This document shows, piece after piece, positions 1 to 7,214 of a stretch of 36,898 bases of DNA. Below the pieces are notes generated by a model, which searched no databases, was not told where the DNA came from, and saw only the letters and a program-made list of their open reading frames with translations. The DNA is taken from assembly GCF_002005565.1 (NCBI RefSeq), contig NZ_BDJC01000065.1, forward strand, positions 1 through 36,898, written 5' to 3'. A program made the translations under genes and the position numbers. Each line of letters opens with the position of its first letter. Positions within the stretch are counted from its first letter, which is position 1. Origin of the DNA: Streptomyces sp. JHA26 (GTDB lineage Bacteria > Actinomycetota > Actinomycetes > Streptomycetales > Streptomycetaceae).

Positions 1-155
1 CCGCCGCCGCGCCCGGCCGGCCCGCCATCGCCGCCGCCTGGGCGGAGGGCAGCCGCCGCGGCCGGCAGGAGGAGTCCCTTCCGGACCTCGCCGGGCCCGA
101 CCCCTCCCCCGGATCCGCCCCCGCCCCCGCCGCTGTACACGAAGAAGGACACTGA
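1..155 (+). CDS. cvnA: C-terminal tail of conservon sensor kinase (CvnA-like), 5' partial
   Basis: A reading frame enters from the left edge and ends at TGA 153-155, two bases before the next gene's GTG. About 50 codons are visible, Ala/Pro/Gly-rich with mostly G or C in third position. No catalytic domain lies inside the window. The assignment rests on position: conservons have the order cvnA (histidine-kinase-like membrane protein), cvnB, cvnC, cvnD, and the next three genes are cvnB-D. The low-complexity tail fits the disordered C-terminus of such kinases. This frame was chosen over the other open frames because of codon bias and tight spacing. Kinase identity is inference. Confidence 0.6.
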   Translation, partial: AAAPGRPAIAAAWAEGSRRGRQEESLPDLAGPDPSPGSAPAPAAVHEEGH

Positions 156-157
156 CC

Positions 158-580
158 GTGCAAGACACACACACCAACAGCCTGGGCTGGCTGCTCGACC
201 AGGAGCTCGGCACCGTCGAGGGCGTCCGCTACGCCGTCCTGATGAGCAGCGACGGCCTGTTGAAGGCCCGGACGCAGACGATCGGCCAGGACGACGGGGA
301 GAAGTTCGCCGCGCTGACGGCGGCGCTGCGGGCCGCGGGCAAGGCGTGGGACGACTTCACCGGCGGCCAGGGCATGCGGCAGCTGCTGATCGAGTCGGTC
401 GGCTGCATCGGGCTGACGACGACCGCCGCGAAGAACACCATGCTGTCGGTGTGCACGACCGGCCCGGACGCCGATGTCGGGCTGATCTCCCACCACATGG
501 TGCGGCTCGCCACCCGGGTGGGGCACGAACTGGGCACCGCGGAACGGGTGCCGGCCGCGGAAGGCGGCGCACCGGCATGA
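158..580 (+). CDS. cvnB: Roadblock/LC7-domain conservon protein CvnB
   Basis: This 140-residue protein is a single roadblock/LC7 domain, beginning with LGWLLDQEL and running through the VLMSSDGLL strand to a VGLISHHMVRLATRVG helix. In conservons CvnB associates with the other Cvn proteins in a membrane-associated assembly compared to eukaryotic GPCR/G-protein modules, and probably regulates the GTPase CvnD, as MglB-type roadblock proteins do for MglA. The GTG start at 158 has a GAAGAAGG ribosome-binding site 9 nt upstream. The stop overlaps the next ATG (ATGA at 577-580), implying translational coupling. Family assignment is firm; the signal sensed is unknown. Confidence 0.9.
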   Translation: MQDTHTNSLGWLLDQELGTVEGVRYAVLMSSDGLLKARTQTIGQDDGEKFAALTAALRAAGKAWDDFTGGQGMRQLLIESVGCIGLTTTAAKNTMLSVCTTGPDADVGLISHHMVRLATRVGHELGTAERVPAAEGGAPA

Positions 581-930
581 CGGGGCCGCGGCGTGACCCC
601 GACATGGTCAGGCCCTACGTCCGTACCGGCGGGCAGGTCCGCGCCCGGGACGACGTGCGCCTGGAGAGCGTGCTCATCGCCGCGACCGGGCCCACGGACT
701 CCCTCGGCCCGGACGCCCGCCGGGTGATGCGGCTGTTCTCCGGCGCGGAGGGCGGCCTGGCCGTCGCGGACATCGCCGCCGCGCTGGAGCTGCCGCCCTC
801 CACGGTGCGCATCCTCGTCTCCTCGCTGATGGACTCCGGCCACCTGGCCAGTCCGGTCGCGGCCGGCGACCACCAGCCCGAATCCGACCTGCTGCAGGAG
901 GTACTGCGTGGACTGCGCTCCATGGTCTGA
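577..930 (+). CDS. cvnC: DUF742 conservon protein CvnC
   Basis: This 117-residue protein is of the DUF742 family, the third conservon component. It opens with MVRPYVRTGG, the usual DUF742 start, and carries a winged-helix-like segment (VADIAAALELPPSTVRILVSSLMDSGHL, given here only as a position at about residues 62-90). The start is the ATG that overlaps the cvnB stop; longer upstream frames overlap cvnB and are not credible. Its 3' end overlaps cvnD by 23 nt, so cvnB, cvnC and cvnD are translationally coupled. In conservons CvnC is thought to act as an adaptor between the kinase and the GTPase. DNA binding is suggested by the fold but not shown. Confidence 0.88.
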   Translation: MTGPRRDPDMVRPYVRTGGQVRARDDVRLESVLIAATGPTDSLGPDARRVMRLFSGAEGGLAVADIAAALELPPSTVRILVSSLMDSGHLASPVAAGDHQPESDLLQEVLRGLRSMV

Positions 931-1528
931 CCCGCCCGTCACCTACGTCCCGGCCACGGTGACGCGGTCGGCCAAGATCGTGATCGCGGGGGGTTTCGGC
1001 GTCGGCAAGACGACGCTGATCGGCAGCGTCTCGGAGGTGACGCCCCTGCGGATGGAGGAACCCATCACGCAGGAGAGCGCGGGCGTGGACGACCTGCGGG
1101 GCACCCCGCACAAGACGACGACCACGGTGGCGATGGACTTCGGCCGCATCCACATGGCCGGCGGCCGCCTCGCGCTGTACCTGTTCGGGCTGCCGGGGCA
1201 GGCCCGTTTCCAGCCTCTGTGGGAGGACCTGGCCGAGGGGGCGCTCGGCTGTCTCGTCCTGGCCGACTCCCGCAACCTCGACGCCTCCCACGACGCGCTC
1301 GGCCTGCTGGACGACGGCGGCATACCGTACGCCGTCGCCATCAACGCGTTCCCCGGCGCCCCGGTGTACCCCGAGTCGGAGCTGCGCGAGGCCCTGGCCC
1401 TCGACCCGTTCACCCCGCTGACGACCTGTGACGCGCGCGACCGCACGTCGTCCCTGCACGCCCTGATCACGCTCACCGAGTACCTGTCCGAGCAGCGCTC
1501 GGCCGCCCTCCTGGAGTCCCGCCGATGA
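908..1528 (+). CDS. cvnD: Ras-like small GTPase CvnD
   Basis: This 206-residue ATP/GTP-binding protein has a clear Walker A (GGFGVGKTT, residues about 28-36), a TTTVAMDFG switch-like segment at 71-79 and FGLPGQ (93-98) in the place of DxxGQ. The usual NKxD guanine-specificity motif is replaced by NAFPG at about 146-150, which is typical of CvnD proteins. It acts as the switch component of the conservon. The GTG start lies inside the end of cvnC. The TGA overlaps the ATG of the P450 gene (ATGA at 1525-1528), so the P450 is part of the same transcription and translation unit. Only conservons of the cvn9/cvn10/cvn11 kind are followed by P450 genes. Confidence 0.92.
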   Translation: MDCAPWSDPPVTYVPATVTRSAKIVIAGGFGVGKTTLIGSVSEVTPLRMEEPITQESAGVDDLRGTPHKTTTTVAMDFGRIHMAGGRLALYLFGLPGQARFQPLWEDLAEGALGCLVLADSRNLDASHDALGLLDDGGIPYAVAINAFPGAPVYPESELREALALDPFTPLTTCDARDRTSSLHALITLTEYLSEQRSAALLESRR

Positions 1529-2745
1529 CGATGCCCTCCGCCGCGTCCGCGCCGGCCAGCCCGTCGGGGCGGATCGCCCTGTACACCGCGGAGTTCGCCG
1601 CCGACCCGCACGCCGCGTACCGGCGCATGCGCCGCACCCACGGCCCCCTCGTCCCGGTCGAGCTGGCGCCCGGCGTCCCGGCGACGCTGGTGATCGGCTA
1701 CTACCAGGCCCGCCGCATCCTCAACGACCCGCTGCACTTCCCCGCCGACCCGCGCGCGTGGGAGAAGCTGATCCCGGCGTCGTGCCCGGTGCGGCCGATG
1801 ATGGAGTGGCGTCCCAACGCGCTGCGCTCCGGCGGCGCCGAGCACGCCCGCTACCGCGGCGCGAACACCGCGGCGATCGACGGGGTCGACCAGCACGGGC
1901 TGCGGGCCCTGGTCGAGCAGGTCTCCTCCGGCGCCATCGACGAGTTCCGCGGCAAGGGCGAGGCGGACCTGCTCTCCCAGTACGCGTTCCCGATCGCCTT
2001 CCGGGTGCTGAGCGCGCTGCTGGGCTGCCCGGACGATATCGGCATGCGCATCGCCGACGGCATGGCGAAGATCTTCGACACCACCCGCGCCGAGGAGGGC
2101 AACCGGATCCTCGGGCAGGCCGTCGCCGACCTGGTGAACCTGCGCCGCCAGCACCCCGGCGACGACATCACGTCCCGCCTGATCGGCCACTCCGCCCGGC
2201 TGGACGACGAGGAGATGAGCCACCAGCTCGTCACGCTCTACGGCGCCGGGATCGAGCCGCTGACCAACCTGATCAGCAACACCGTGCTGAAGATCCTCAC
2301 CGACGAGGAGTTCTCCGCCGACCTGCACGCCGGGCTGTCCACGGTGCGCGACGCGCTCGACACCGTCCTCTACACCGACCCGCCCATGGCGAACTACTGC
2401 ATCTCCTACCCGCCGTACCCGATCGACGTGGACGGGTACCTGCTGCCCGCCGACCAGCCGGTCGTGATCTCCATGTCGGCCGCCAACAACGACCCGGCCC
2501 TCACGGACGGCGTGCCCGAGGGCCGGCACACCGGCAACCGTGCCCACCTGGCCTGGAGCATCGGCCCGCACACCTGCCCGGCCCGCTCGCACGCCTACCT
2601 CATCGCGGAGACCGCGGTCACCCACCTCCTCGACGCGCTGCCGGAGACGGACCTCGCCGTGCCCGTCGCCGAGCTCGTCTGGCGTCCGGGACCGTTCCAC
2701 CGCGCCCTGGAGTCCCTGCCCGTCACCTTTCCCCCCGCCCCCTGA
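1525..2745 (+). CDS. Cytochrome P450, CYP157-like, lacking the ExxR motif
   Basis: This 406-residue P450-fold protein has its heme-thiolate Cys at residue 351 in the motif WSIGPHTCPA. The invariant K-helix ExxR is absent: the segment reads D279-T-V-L282. The I-helix acid/alcohol pair is also altered (AGIEP, 241-245, with no Thr after the acid). Loss of ExxR is the published hallmark of the CYP157 family, and CYP157 genes usually sit directly upstream of a CYP154 gene after a conservon, as here. Whether it is a monooxygenase, a heme sensor or a partner of the next P450 is unknown. Translation is coupled to cvnD by ATGA; a second ATG two codons downstream is possible. Confidence 0.88.
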   Translation: MTMPSAASAPASPSGRIALYTAEFAADPHAAYRRMRRTHGPLVPVELAPGVPATLVIGYYQARRILNDPLHFPADPRAWEKLIPASCPVRPMMEWRPNALRSGGAEHARYRGANTAAIDGVDQHGLRALVEQVSSGAIDEFRGKGEADLLSQYAFPIAFRVLSALLGCPDDIGMRIADGMAKIFDTTRAEEGNRILGQAVADLVNLRRQHPGDDITSRLIGHSARLDDEEMSHQLVTLYGAGIEPLTNLISNTVLKILTDEEFSADLHAGLSTVRDALDTVLYTDPPMANYCISYPPYPIDVDGYLLPADQPVVISMSAANNDPALTDGVPEGRHTGNRAHLAWSIGPHTCPARSHAYLIAETAVTHLLDALPETDLAVPVAELVWRPGPFHRALESLPVTFPPAP

Positions 2746-2755
2746 GGAGTCCGCC

Positions 2756-3982
2756 ATGTCCGACCAGCAGTCCCCCCTCGTCCTCGACCCCGCCGGCACC
2801 GACCACCACGCCGAGCACCGTGCCCTGCACGCCCGCGGTGCGGCCACCCGGGTGGACGTCCTCGGCGTGGAGGCCTGGTCGGTCTCCGACCCGGTCCTGC
2901 TCAAACAGCTGCTCACCGGCCCCGACGTCTCCAAGGACGCCCGGGCGCACTGGCCCGCCTTCGGCGAGGTGGTCCAGACGTGGCCGCTCGCCCTGTGGGT
3001 GGCGGTGGAGAACATGTTCACCGCGTACGGCTCCGACCACCGCAAGCTGCGCCGCCTGGTGGCGCCCGCCTTCAGCGCGCGCCGCATAGCCCACATGCGG
3101 CCGGCCGTCGAGGGCATGGTGGAGGAGCTCGTCGACCGTCTCGCGGGCCTGCCCGCGGGCGAGCCGGTCGATCTGCGCCAGGAACTGGCCTACCCGCTGC
3201 CCATCGCCGTGATCGGCCACCTCATGGGCGTGCCCGAGAGCCGCCGGGAAGGCTTCCGGGCCCTCGTGGACGGCGTCTTCGACACCACGCTCAGCCAGGA
3301 CGAGGCCCAGACCAACACCGCCCGGCTCTACGAGGTCCTGGACCAGCTCATCGCCGAGAAGCGCAGCACCCCCGGCGACGACATGACGTCCCTGCTCATC
3401 GCCGCCCGGGACGACGAGAGCGACGGCACGGGACTGACGCACGAGGAGATGCGCGACACCCTGCTGCTGATGATCAGCGCCGGCTACGAGACCACCGTCA
3501 ACGTCATCGACCAGGCCGTCCACACCCTGCTGACCCGCCCCGACCAGCTCGAACTGGTCCGCAAGGGTGCCGTCACCTGGGACGACGTCGTCGAGGAGAC
3601 GCTGCGGCACGAGCCGGCGGTCAAGCACCTGCCGATGCGGTACGCCGTCACGGACATCCCCCTGCCCGACGGGCGGACCATCGCCCGCGGCGAGGCGATC
3701 CTCGCCTCCTACGCCGCCGCCAACCGCCACCCCGACTGGCACGAGGACGCCGACACGTTCGACGCGGCCCGCACGGTCAAGGACCACCTGGCGTTCGGGT
3801 ACGGCGTCCACTTCTGCCTCGGCGCGCCCCTCGCCCGGATGGAGGTCACCCTCGCGCTGCGGAGCCTGTTCGGCCGCTTCCCCGACATCCGCCTCGCCGT
3901 GCCCTCGGCCGAGCTCGAGGCCGTGCCCTCCCTGATCAGCAACGGCCACCAGCGGCTTCCGGTCCTGCTGCACGCCGGCTGA
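2756..3982 (+). CDS. Cytochrome P450, CYP154-like monooxygenase
   Basis: This 408-residue bacterial class I P450 has all signatures intact: I-helix AGYETT (242-247), K-helix E281-T-L-R284 and the heme loop FGYGVHFCLG with Cys354. It needs a ferredoxin and reductase supplied from elsewhere. The CYP154 partner of a CYP157 is expected from known Streptomyces conservon loci; CYP154 enzymes oxidise or cyclise bulky polyketide- or steroid-like molecules in vitro, but the physiological substrate is unknown. The ATG at 2756 is preceded by GAGGAG and starts 10 nt after the CYP157 stop. A strong terminator follows, so this is the last gene of the operon. Confidence 0.92.
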   Translation: MSDQQSPLVLDPAGTDHHAEHRALHARGAATRVDVLGVEAWSVSDPVLLKQLLTGPDVSKDARAHWPAFGEVVQTWPLALWVAVENMFTAYGSDHRKLRRLVAPAFSARRIAHMRPAVEGMVEELVDRLAGLPAGEPVDLRQELAYPLPIAVIGHLMGVPESRREGFRALVDGVFDTTLSQDEAQTNTARLYEVLDQLIAEKRSTPGDDMTSLLIAARDDESDGTGLTHEEMRDTLLLMISAGYETTVNVIDQAVHTLLTRPDQLELVRKGAVTWDDVVEETLRHEPAVKHLPMRYAVTDIPLPDGRTIARGEAILASYAAANRHPDWHEDADTFDAARTVKDHLAFGYGVHFCLGAPLARMEVTLALRSLFGRFPDIRLAVPSAELEAVPSLISNGHQRLPVLLHAG

Positions 3983-3992
3983 ACGACGAGGC

Positions 3993-4020
3993 GGCCCGCC
4001 CCGGTGCGTCGGGGCGGGCC
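3993..4020. terminator. Bidirectional terminator hairpin
   Basis: Perfect 11-bp stem GGCCCGCCCCG / CGGGGCGGGCC with a 6-nt loop, between the convergent CYP154 gene and the AhpD-like gene. No long T-tract follows, as is usual in Streptomyces. Confidence 0.8.
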
Positions 4021-4039
4021 GTCCGGTGCTCCGGGGGCC

Positions 4040-4510
4040 TCAGCCGAACATGCCCGGCTCGTAGTCGCCGGCCGGCTGCTGGGTGATGACGTTCAGCCGG
4101 TTGTAGGTGTTGATGACGGCGATCAGACCGACCAGCGCGGCCAGCTGCTCCTCGTCGTAGTGCTTCGCCGCCTCCGCCCAGGCCTCGTCGCTGACGCCGC
4201 GGCCGTCGGCGATGCGGGTGCCCTGCTCGGTCAGCTCCAGGGCGGCCCGCTCGGCGTCGGTGAAGACCTTGGCCTCCCGCCAGGCCGCGACCAGGTTGAG
4301 GCGCAGCGAGGTCTCACCCGCCTTCGCGGCGTCCTTGGTGTGCATGTCGAGGCAGAAGCCGCAGCCGTTGATCTGGCTGGCGCGGATCTTCACCAGCTCC
4401 TGGGTGGCGGCCGGCAGACCCGAGTCCGCCACGACCTTGCCCGCCGAGTTGATGTGCCGCAGGAGCTTGCCGGCGATCGGGTTGCCGAAGAGGTTGAGGC
4501 GAGCGTCCAT
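4040..4510 (-). CDS. AhpD-like / carboxymuconolactone decarboxylase family protein
   Basis: This 156-residue alpha-helical protein of the AhpD/CMD family carries the redox motif C50-G-F-C53 followed by DMH (His57), the CxxC...H arrangement of AhpD-like alkylhydroperoxidases. It is predicted to reduce peroxides or act as a thiol-dependent reductase in the cytosol. The ATG at 4510 has GGAGGGACCC just upstream on the minus strand. It stands alone, convergent with the P450 operon and divergent from the small membrane protein gene. No regulator gene lies beside it. The true substrate cannot be told from sequence. Confidence 0.87.
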   Translation of the reverse strand: MDARLNLFGNPIAGKLLRHINSAGKVVADSGLPAATQELVKIRASQINGCGFCLDMHTKDAAKAGETSLRLNLVAAWREAKVFTDAERAALELTEQGTRIADGRGVSDEAWAEAAKHYDEEQLAALVGLIAVINTYNRLNVITQQPAGDYEPGMFG

Positions 4511-4746
4511 GATGGGTCCCTCCGTGGTGGGTCGTCGGCCGTCGGCCGTTGCCGTATCGCGTTACACAGCTACGACGGATCGCGGACGGGAGATGTGACA
4601 GCCCGGACGCCGACACAGGTGTGACCTGCGCCACAGTACGTCCGGTGGTGTCCGTCGCCCGCCCCGACGCGGGCGCCGCGCCCGGCGGGGATTAGCCTCG
4701 GGTCCCGGAAAGACGGGCGACAGCAGGACGACAGCAGGAGGCAGGC
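4511..4746. promoter_or_regulatory. Divergent promoter region (AhpD-like gene / small membrane protein gene)
   Basis: 236 bp between two divergently oriented genes. It must contain both promoters. It includes a CACAGGTGTG palindromic core at about 4613-4622. I could not pick -10 and -35 elements with confidence. Confidence 0.45.
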
Positions 4747-5049
4747 ATGGCGAAGGTTCCCAGCGCGGTGGTCGCGGCGGGCGGTCTCGTCGGCGGGTAC
4801 GGCGTGGCCCGCTGGACCGGGAAGCGGCAGCTCGGCGGGGCCGTGCTCGCCGTCGCCGGGGCCGCCGCCGCGCAGCGGTGGCGCGAGCGGGCCGGCGGGA
4901 AGGCCGCCGGGGCGCTGACGGCCGCGTACGTCGCCGGTTTCGCCGGGTCCCACCCGCTGGCCAAGAAGGTGGGCGCCTGGCCCGCCGTGTTCGGCGTCGC
5001 CGGCGCCGTCGCGCTGGCGTCCTGGGCGGTCGCCGACCGACGGGCCTGA
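4747..5049 (+). CDS. Small conserved membrane protein
   Basis: This 100-residue protein is rich in Ala and Gly. It has three short hydrophobic segments (about residues 7-20, 28-42 and 77-95) separated by basic patches such as RWRERAGGK, suggesting a small inner-membrane protein. The start ATG at 4747 has a GGAGG ribosome-binding site about 5 nt upstream. I do not recognise a functional family. It is convergent with the VOC gene (10-nt gap). Confidence 0.7.
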   Translation: MAKVPSAVVAAGGLVGGYGVARWTGKRQLGGAVLAVAGAAAAQRWRERAGGKAAGALTAAYVAGFAGSHPLAKKVGAWPAVFGVAGAVALASWAVADRRA

Positions 5050-5059
5050 CCCCGTCGGC

Positions 5060-5419
5060 TCAGGGGCGGTGCGTCAGCACGTTCACCACGCGTCCGCTCG
5101 GGTCCCGTACGAAGAAGCGCCGCACGCCCCACTCCTCGTCGCGCAGCTCCCGCACGATCTCCGCGCCCGACGCGACGAGCCGGGCGTGGACCGCGTCGAC
5201 GTCCTCGACCTCCACGCTCAGGTCGGGGACGACGGGGCCGGTGCGCTCCTCGGTGAAGAAGCTGATCTGGGCGGCGGGGACGGACGGTGAGGCCATGGTC
5301 GACACCCAGCCCATGTCCATGACCTCCTCGAGGCCCAGCAGGCCGTAGAAGTCGCGGCTGGAGGCCAGTTCCTCCTCGGACCCGGCGTGGACGTTGGGGA
5401 CGATCCTGCGGACGGTCAT
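5060..5419 (-). CDS. VOC (glyoxalase/bleomycin-resistance fold) protein
   Basis: This 119-residue protein is one vicinal-oxygen-chelate domain made of paired beta-alpha-beta-beta-beta units. It starts TVRRIVPNV, has the FYGLLGLE signature at about residues 24-31, and ends with FFVRDPSGRVVNVL, the typical second-half VOC motif. Members range from glyoxalases and dioxygenases to antibiotic-binding proteins. Specific chemistry cannot be assigned. The ATG at 5419 follows GAGGAGCCTTCG. It lies downstream of the MFS gene on the same strand, separated by a repeat-rich 142-bp spacer, so co-transcription is possible but uncertain. Confidence 0.85.
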   Translation of the reverse strand: MTVRRIVPNVHAGSEEELASSRDFYGLLGLEEVMDMGWVSTMASPSVPAAQISFFTEERTGPVVPDLSVEVEDVDAVHARLVASGAEIVRELRDEEWGVRRFFVRDPSGRVVNVLTHRP

Positions 5420-5462
5420 CGAAGGCTCCTCACGCTCGGCCGCCCGGCCGTTCGGGTGGCCA

Positions 5463-5526
5463 GGCGGTCGGTCGGGCGGCCGCTCGGGTGGCCGGGCGGT
5501 CGGTCGGGCGGCCGCTCGGGTGGCGG
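5463..5526. repeat. 32-bp GC-rich tandem repeat, two copies plus degenerate flanks
   Basis: Two adjacent 32-bp units starting GGCGGTCGGTCGGGCGG (5463-5494 and 5495-5526) differ at about one position. Degenerate copies extend on both sides (about 5437-5555). The array fills the spacer between the MFS gene stop and the VOC gene start and looks like a local slippage array. Confidence 0.75.
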
Positions 5527-5561
5527 TCGGTGGGCCGCCCGGGTGGCGGTCGGCCCGGACT

Positions 5562-7085
5562 CTACGCCGTCGCGGTGCCCGCGCCCGGCGTCTCCCTCGT
5601 TCCCGGGCCCGCCCCCGCGGCCGACAGCGGCTCCGCGATGTCCTCCAGGGAGCGGCGTTCCGCCTTCACCGCGAGGAACGCCGCCACCAGACCGGCCGCG
5701 CACATCAGCCCGGCGCCGATCTGGAACGCGAGCACCGTGTCGCCGACCACCCCGGACTCCGTGAGGTCGGCGAAGAGCAGCGGACCGCTGATACCGCCGG
5801 CGGCCGTGCCGAGGGCGTAGAAGAAGGCGATGGCCATCGCCCGGGTCTCCATGGGGAAGATCTCGGAGACCGTCAGGTACGCGCTGGAGGCGCCCGCGGA
5901 GGCGAAGAACAGCACCACGCACCAGCAGGCCGTCATCGTGTTCGCCGTCAGCGAGCCGCGGTCGAAGAGCCACGCCGTGACGAACAGCAGGACACCCGAC
6001 AGCAGGTACGTGCCCGAGATCATGATCCGGCGGCCGACCGTGTCGAACAGCTTGCCCAGCAGCAGCGGGCCGAGGAAGTTGCCGGCGGCGATGACGGCGA
6101 AGTAGTAGCCGGTGCGACCGGTCGGCACGTCGAAGAAGGTGATCAGGATGGTGCCGAAGCCGAAGGTGATGGCGTTGTAGAGGAACGCCTGGCCGATGAA
6201 GAGGGAGAGCCCGAGGACCGCGCGGCGGGGGTACTTGCCGAAGACGGTCTTCGCGATCAGGCCGAAGCCGATGCTCTTGCGCTGGTGGATGGTGATCTCA
6301 CCGGCCGGCCGCGGCAGCCGCTGCCCCTTCTCCTGCTCGATCTCCCTCTCGACCGTGGAAACGAGTTCCTCCGCCTCGTCGCCGCGGCCGTGGATGAACT
6401 GCCAGCGCGGGCTCTCCGGGACGTGCCGGCGCACCAGCAGGATGACCAGGCCCAGGACCACGCCGAGGGCGAAGCTGAGCCGCCAGCCGAGGTCCTTCGG
6501 GAAGATGTCGGTGTCCAGCATGACGATGGACAGCAGGGAACCGCCGATGGCGCCCAGCCAGTAGCTGCCGTTGATGATGAGGTCGACCCGGCCCCGGTAC
6601 TGGGACGGGATCAGCTCGTCGATCGCCGAGTTGATGGCCGCGTACTCGCCGCCGATGCCGAAACCGGTGAGGAACCGGAACAGGAAGAACCACCAGGACT
6701 CGAACGACACCGCGGTCAGCGCGGTCGCCATCAGGTACACGACCAGCGTCAGCATGAACAGCTTCTTGCGGCCGTGGCGGTCGGTCAGCCAGCCGAAGAA
6801 CAGGGCGCCCGAACAGGCACCGGCCACGTAGAGGGCGGCGGCCAGGCCGGTGATCTGGGCGGAGCTGATGTCCAGGCCGCTGCCGTCCTCGGCGATCCGG
6901 CCGGCCACGTTGCCGACGATCGTGACCTCCAGGCCGTCCAGGATCCAGACGGTGCCCAGACCGATCACGATCATCCAGTGCCACCGGGACCAGGGCAGCC
7001 GGTCCAGGCGGGCGGGGACCGCCGTGGTGACGGTTCCGGTGGAGGCGGCGGGTACGGAGTCCGGTGACGACGGCTGCGGTGGCAT
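5562..7085 (-). CDS. MFS transporter (sugar/metabolite porter type)
   Basis: This 507-residue major facilitator protein has about 12 hydrophobic segments. It shows the loop 2-3 signature DRHGRKK (about residues 93-99), a second copy DTVGRR in the C-terminal half, and PESPRW after TM6, which is typical of the sugar/metabolite:H+ symporter branch. A hydrophilic central loop of about 60 residues separates the halves. The start at 7085 has GGGAGAGGGAG upstream on the minus strand. An upstream in-frame Met exists, but the 37 Arg-rich codons it would add are not protein-like. Substrate is unknown; no catabolic genes or regulator adjoin it. Confidence 0.88.
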   Translation of the reverse strand: MPPQPSSPDSVPAASTGTVTTAVPARLDRLPWSRWHWMIVIGLGTVWILDGLEVTIVGNVAGRIAEDGSGLDISSAQITGLAAALYVAGACSGALFFGWLTDRHGRKKLFMLTLVVYLMATALTAVSFESWWFFLFRFLTGFGIGGEYAAINSAIDELIPSQYRGRVDLIINGSYWLGAIGGSLLSIVMLDTDIFPKDLGWRLSFALGVVLGLVILLVRRHVPESPRWQFIHGRGDEAEELVSTVEREIEQEKGQRLPRPAGEITIHQRKSIGFGLIAKTVFGKYPRRAVLGLSLFIGQAFLYNAITFGFGTILITFFDVPTGRTGYYFAVIAAGNFLGPLLLGKLFDTVGRRIMISGTYLLSGVLLFVTAWLFDRGSLTANTMTACWCVVLFFASAGASSAYLTVSEIFPMETRAMAIAFFYALGTAAGGISGPLLFADLTESGVVGDTVLAFQIGAGLMCAAGLVAAFLAVKAERRSLEDIAEPLSAAGAGPGTRETPGAGTATA

Positions 7086-7214
7086 GGCTCCCTCTCCCTC
7101 GAGGACCGTGGGACGACGACGCCCGGGCCACCGGCGCCGTGCGGCGCCGCCGGACCGAGCGGTCGGAACCCGTGTGCCCGCAACCGGGACGGGCACGCCC
7201 GGCCGGTCGAGGGG

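Noticed and set aside
943..3973. Very long open frames antisense to the conservon and P450 genes
   Set aside because: They are shadows caused by high G+C: they lack plausible domains, have wrong codon bias and overlap well-supported genes.
5463..5526. CRISPR array
   Set aside because: The units are directly adjacent with no spacers, and no cas genes are present.
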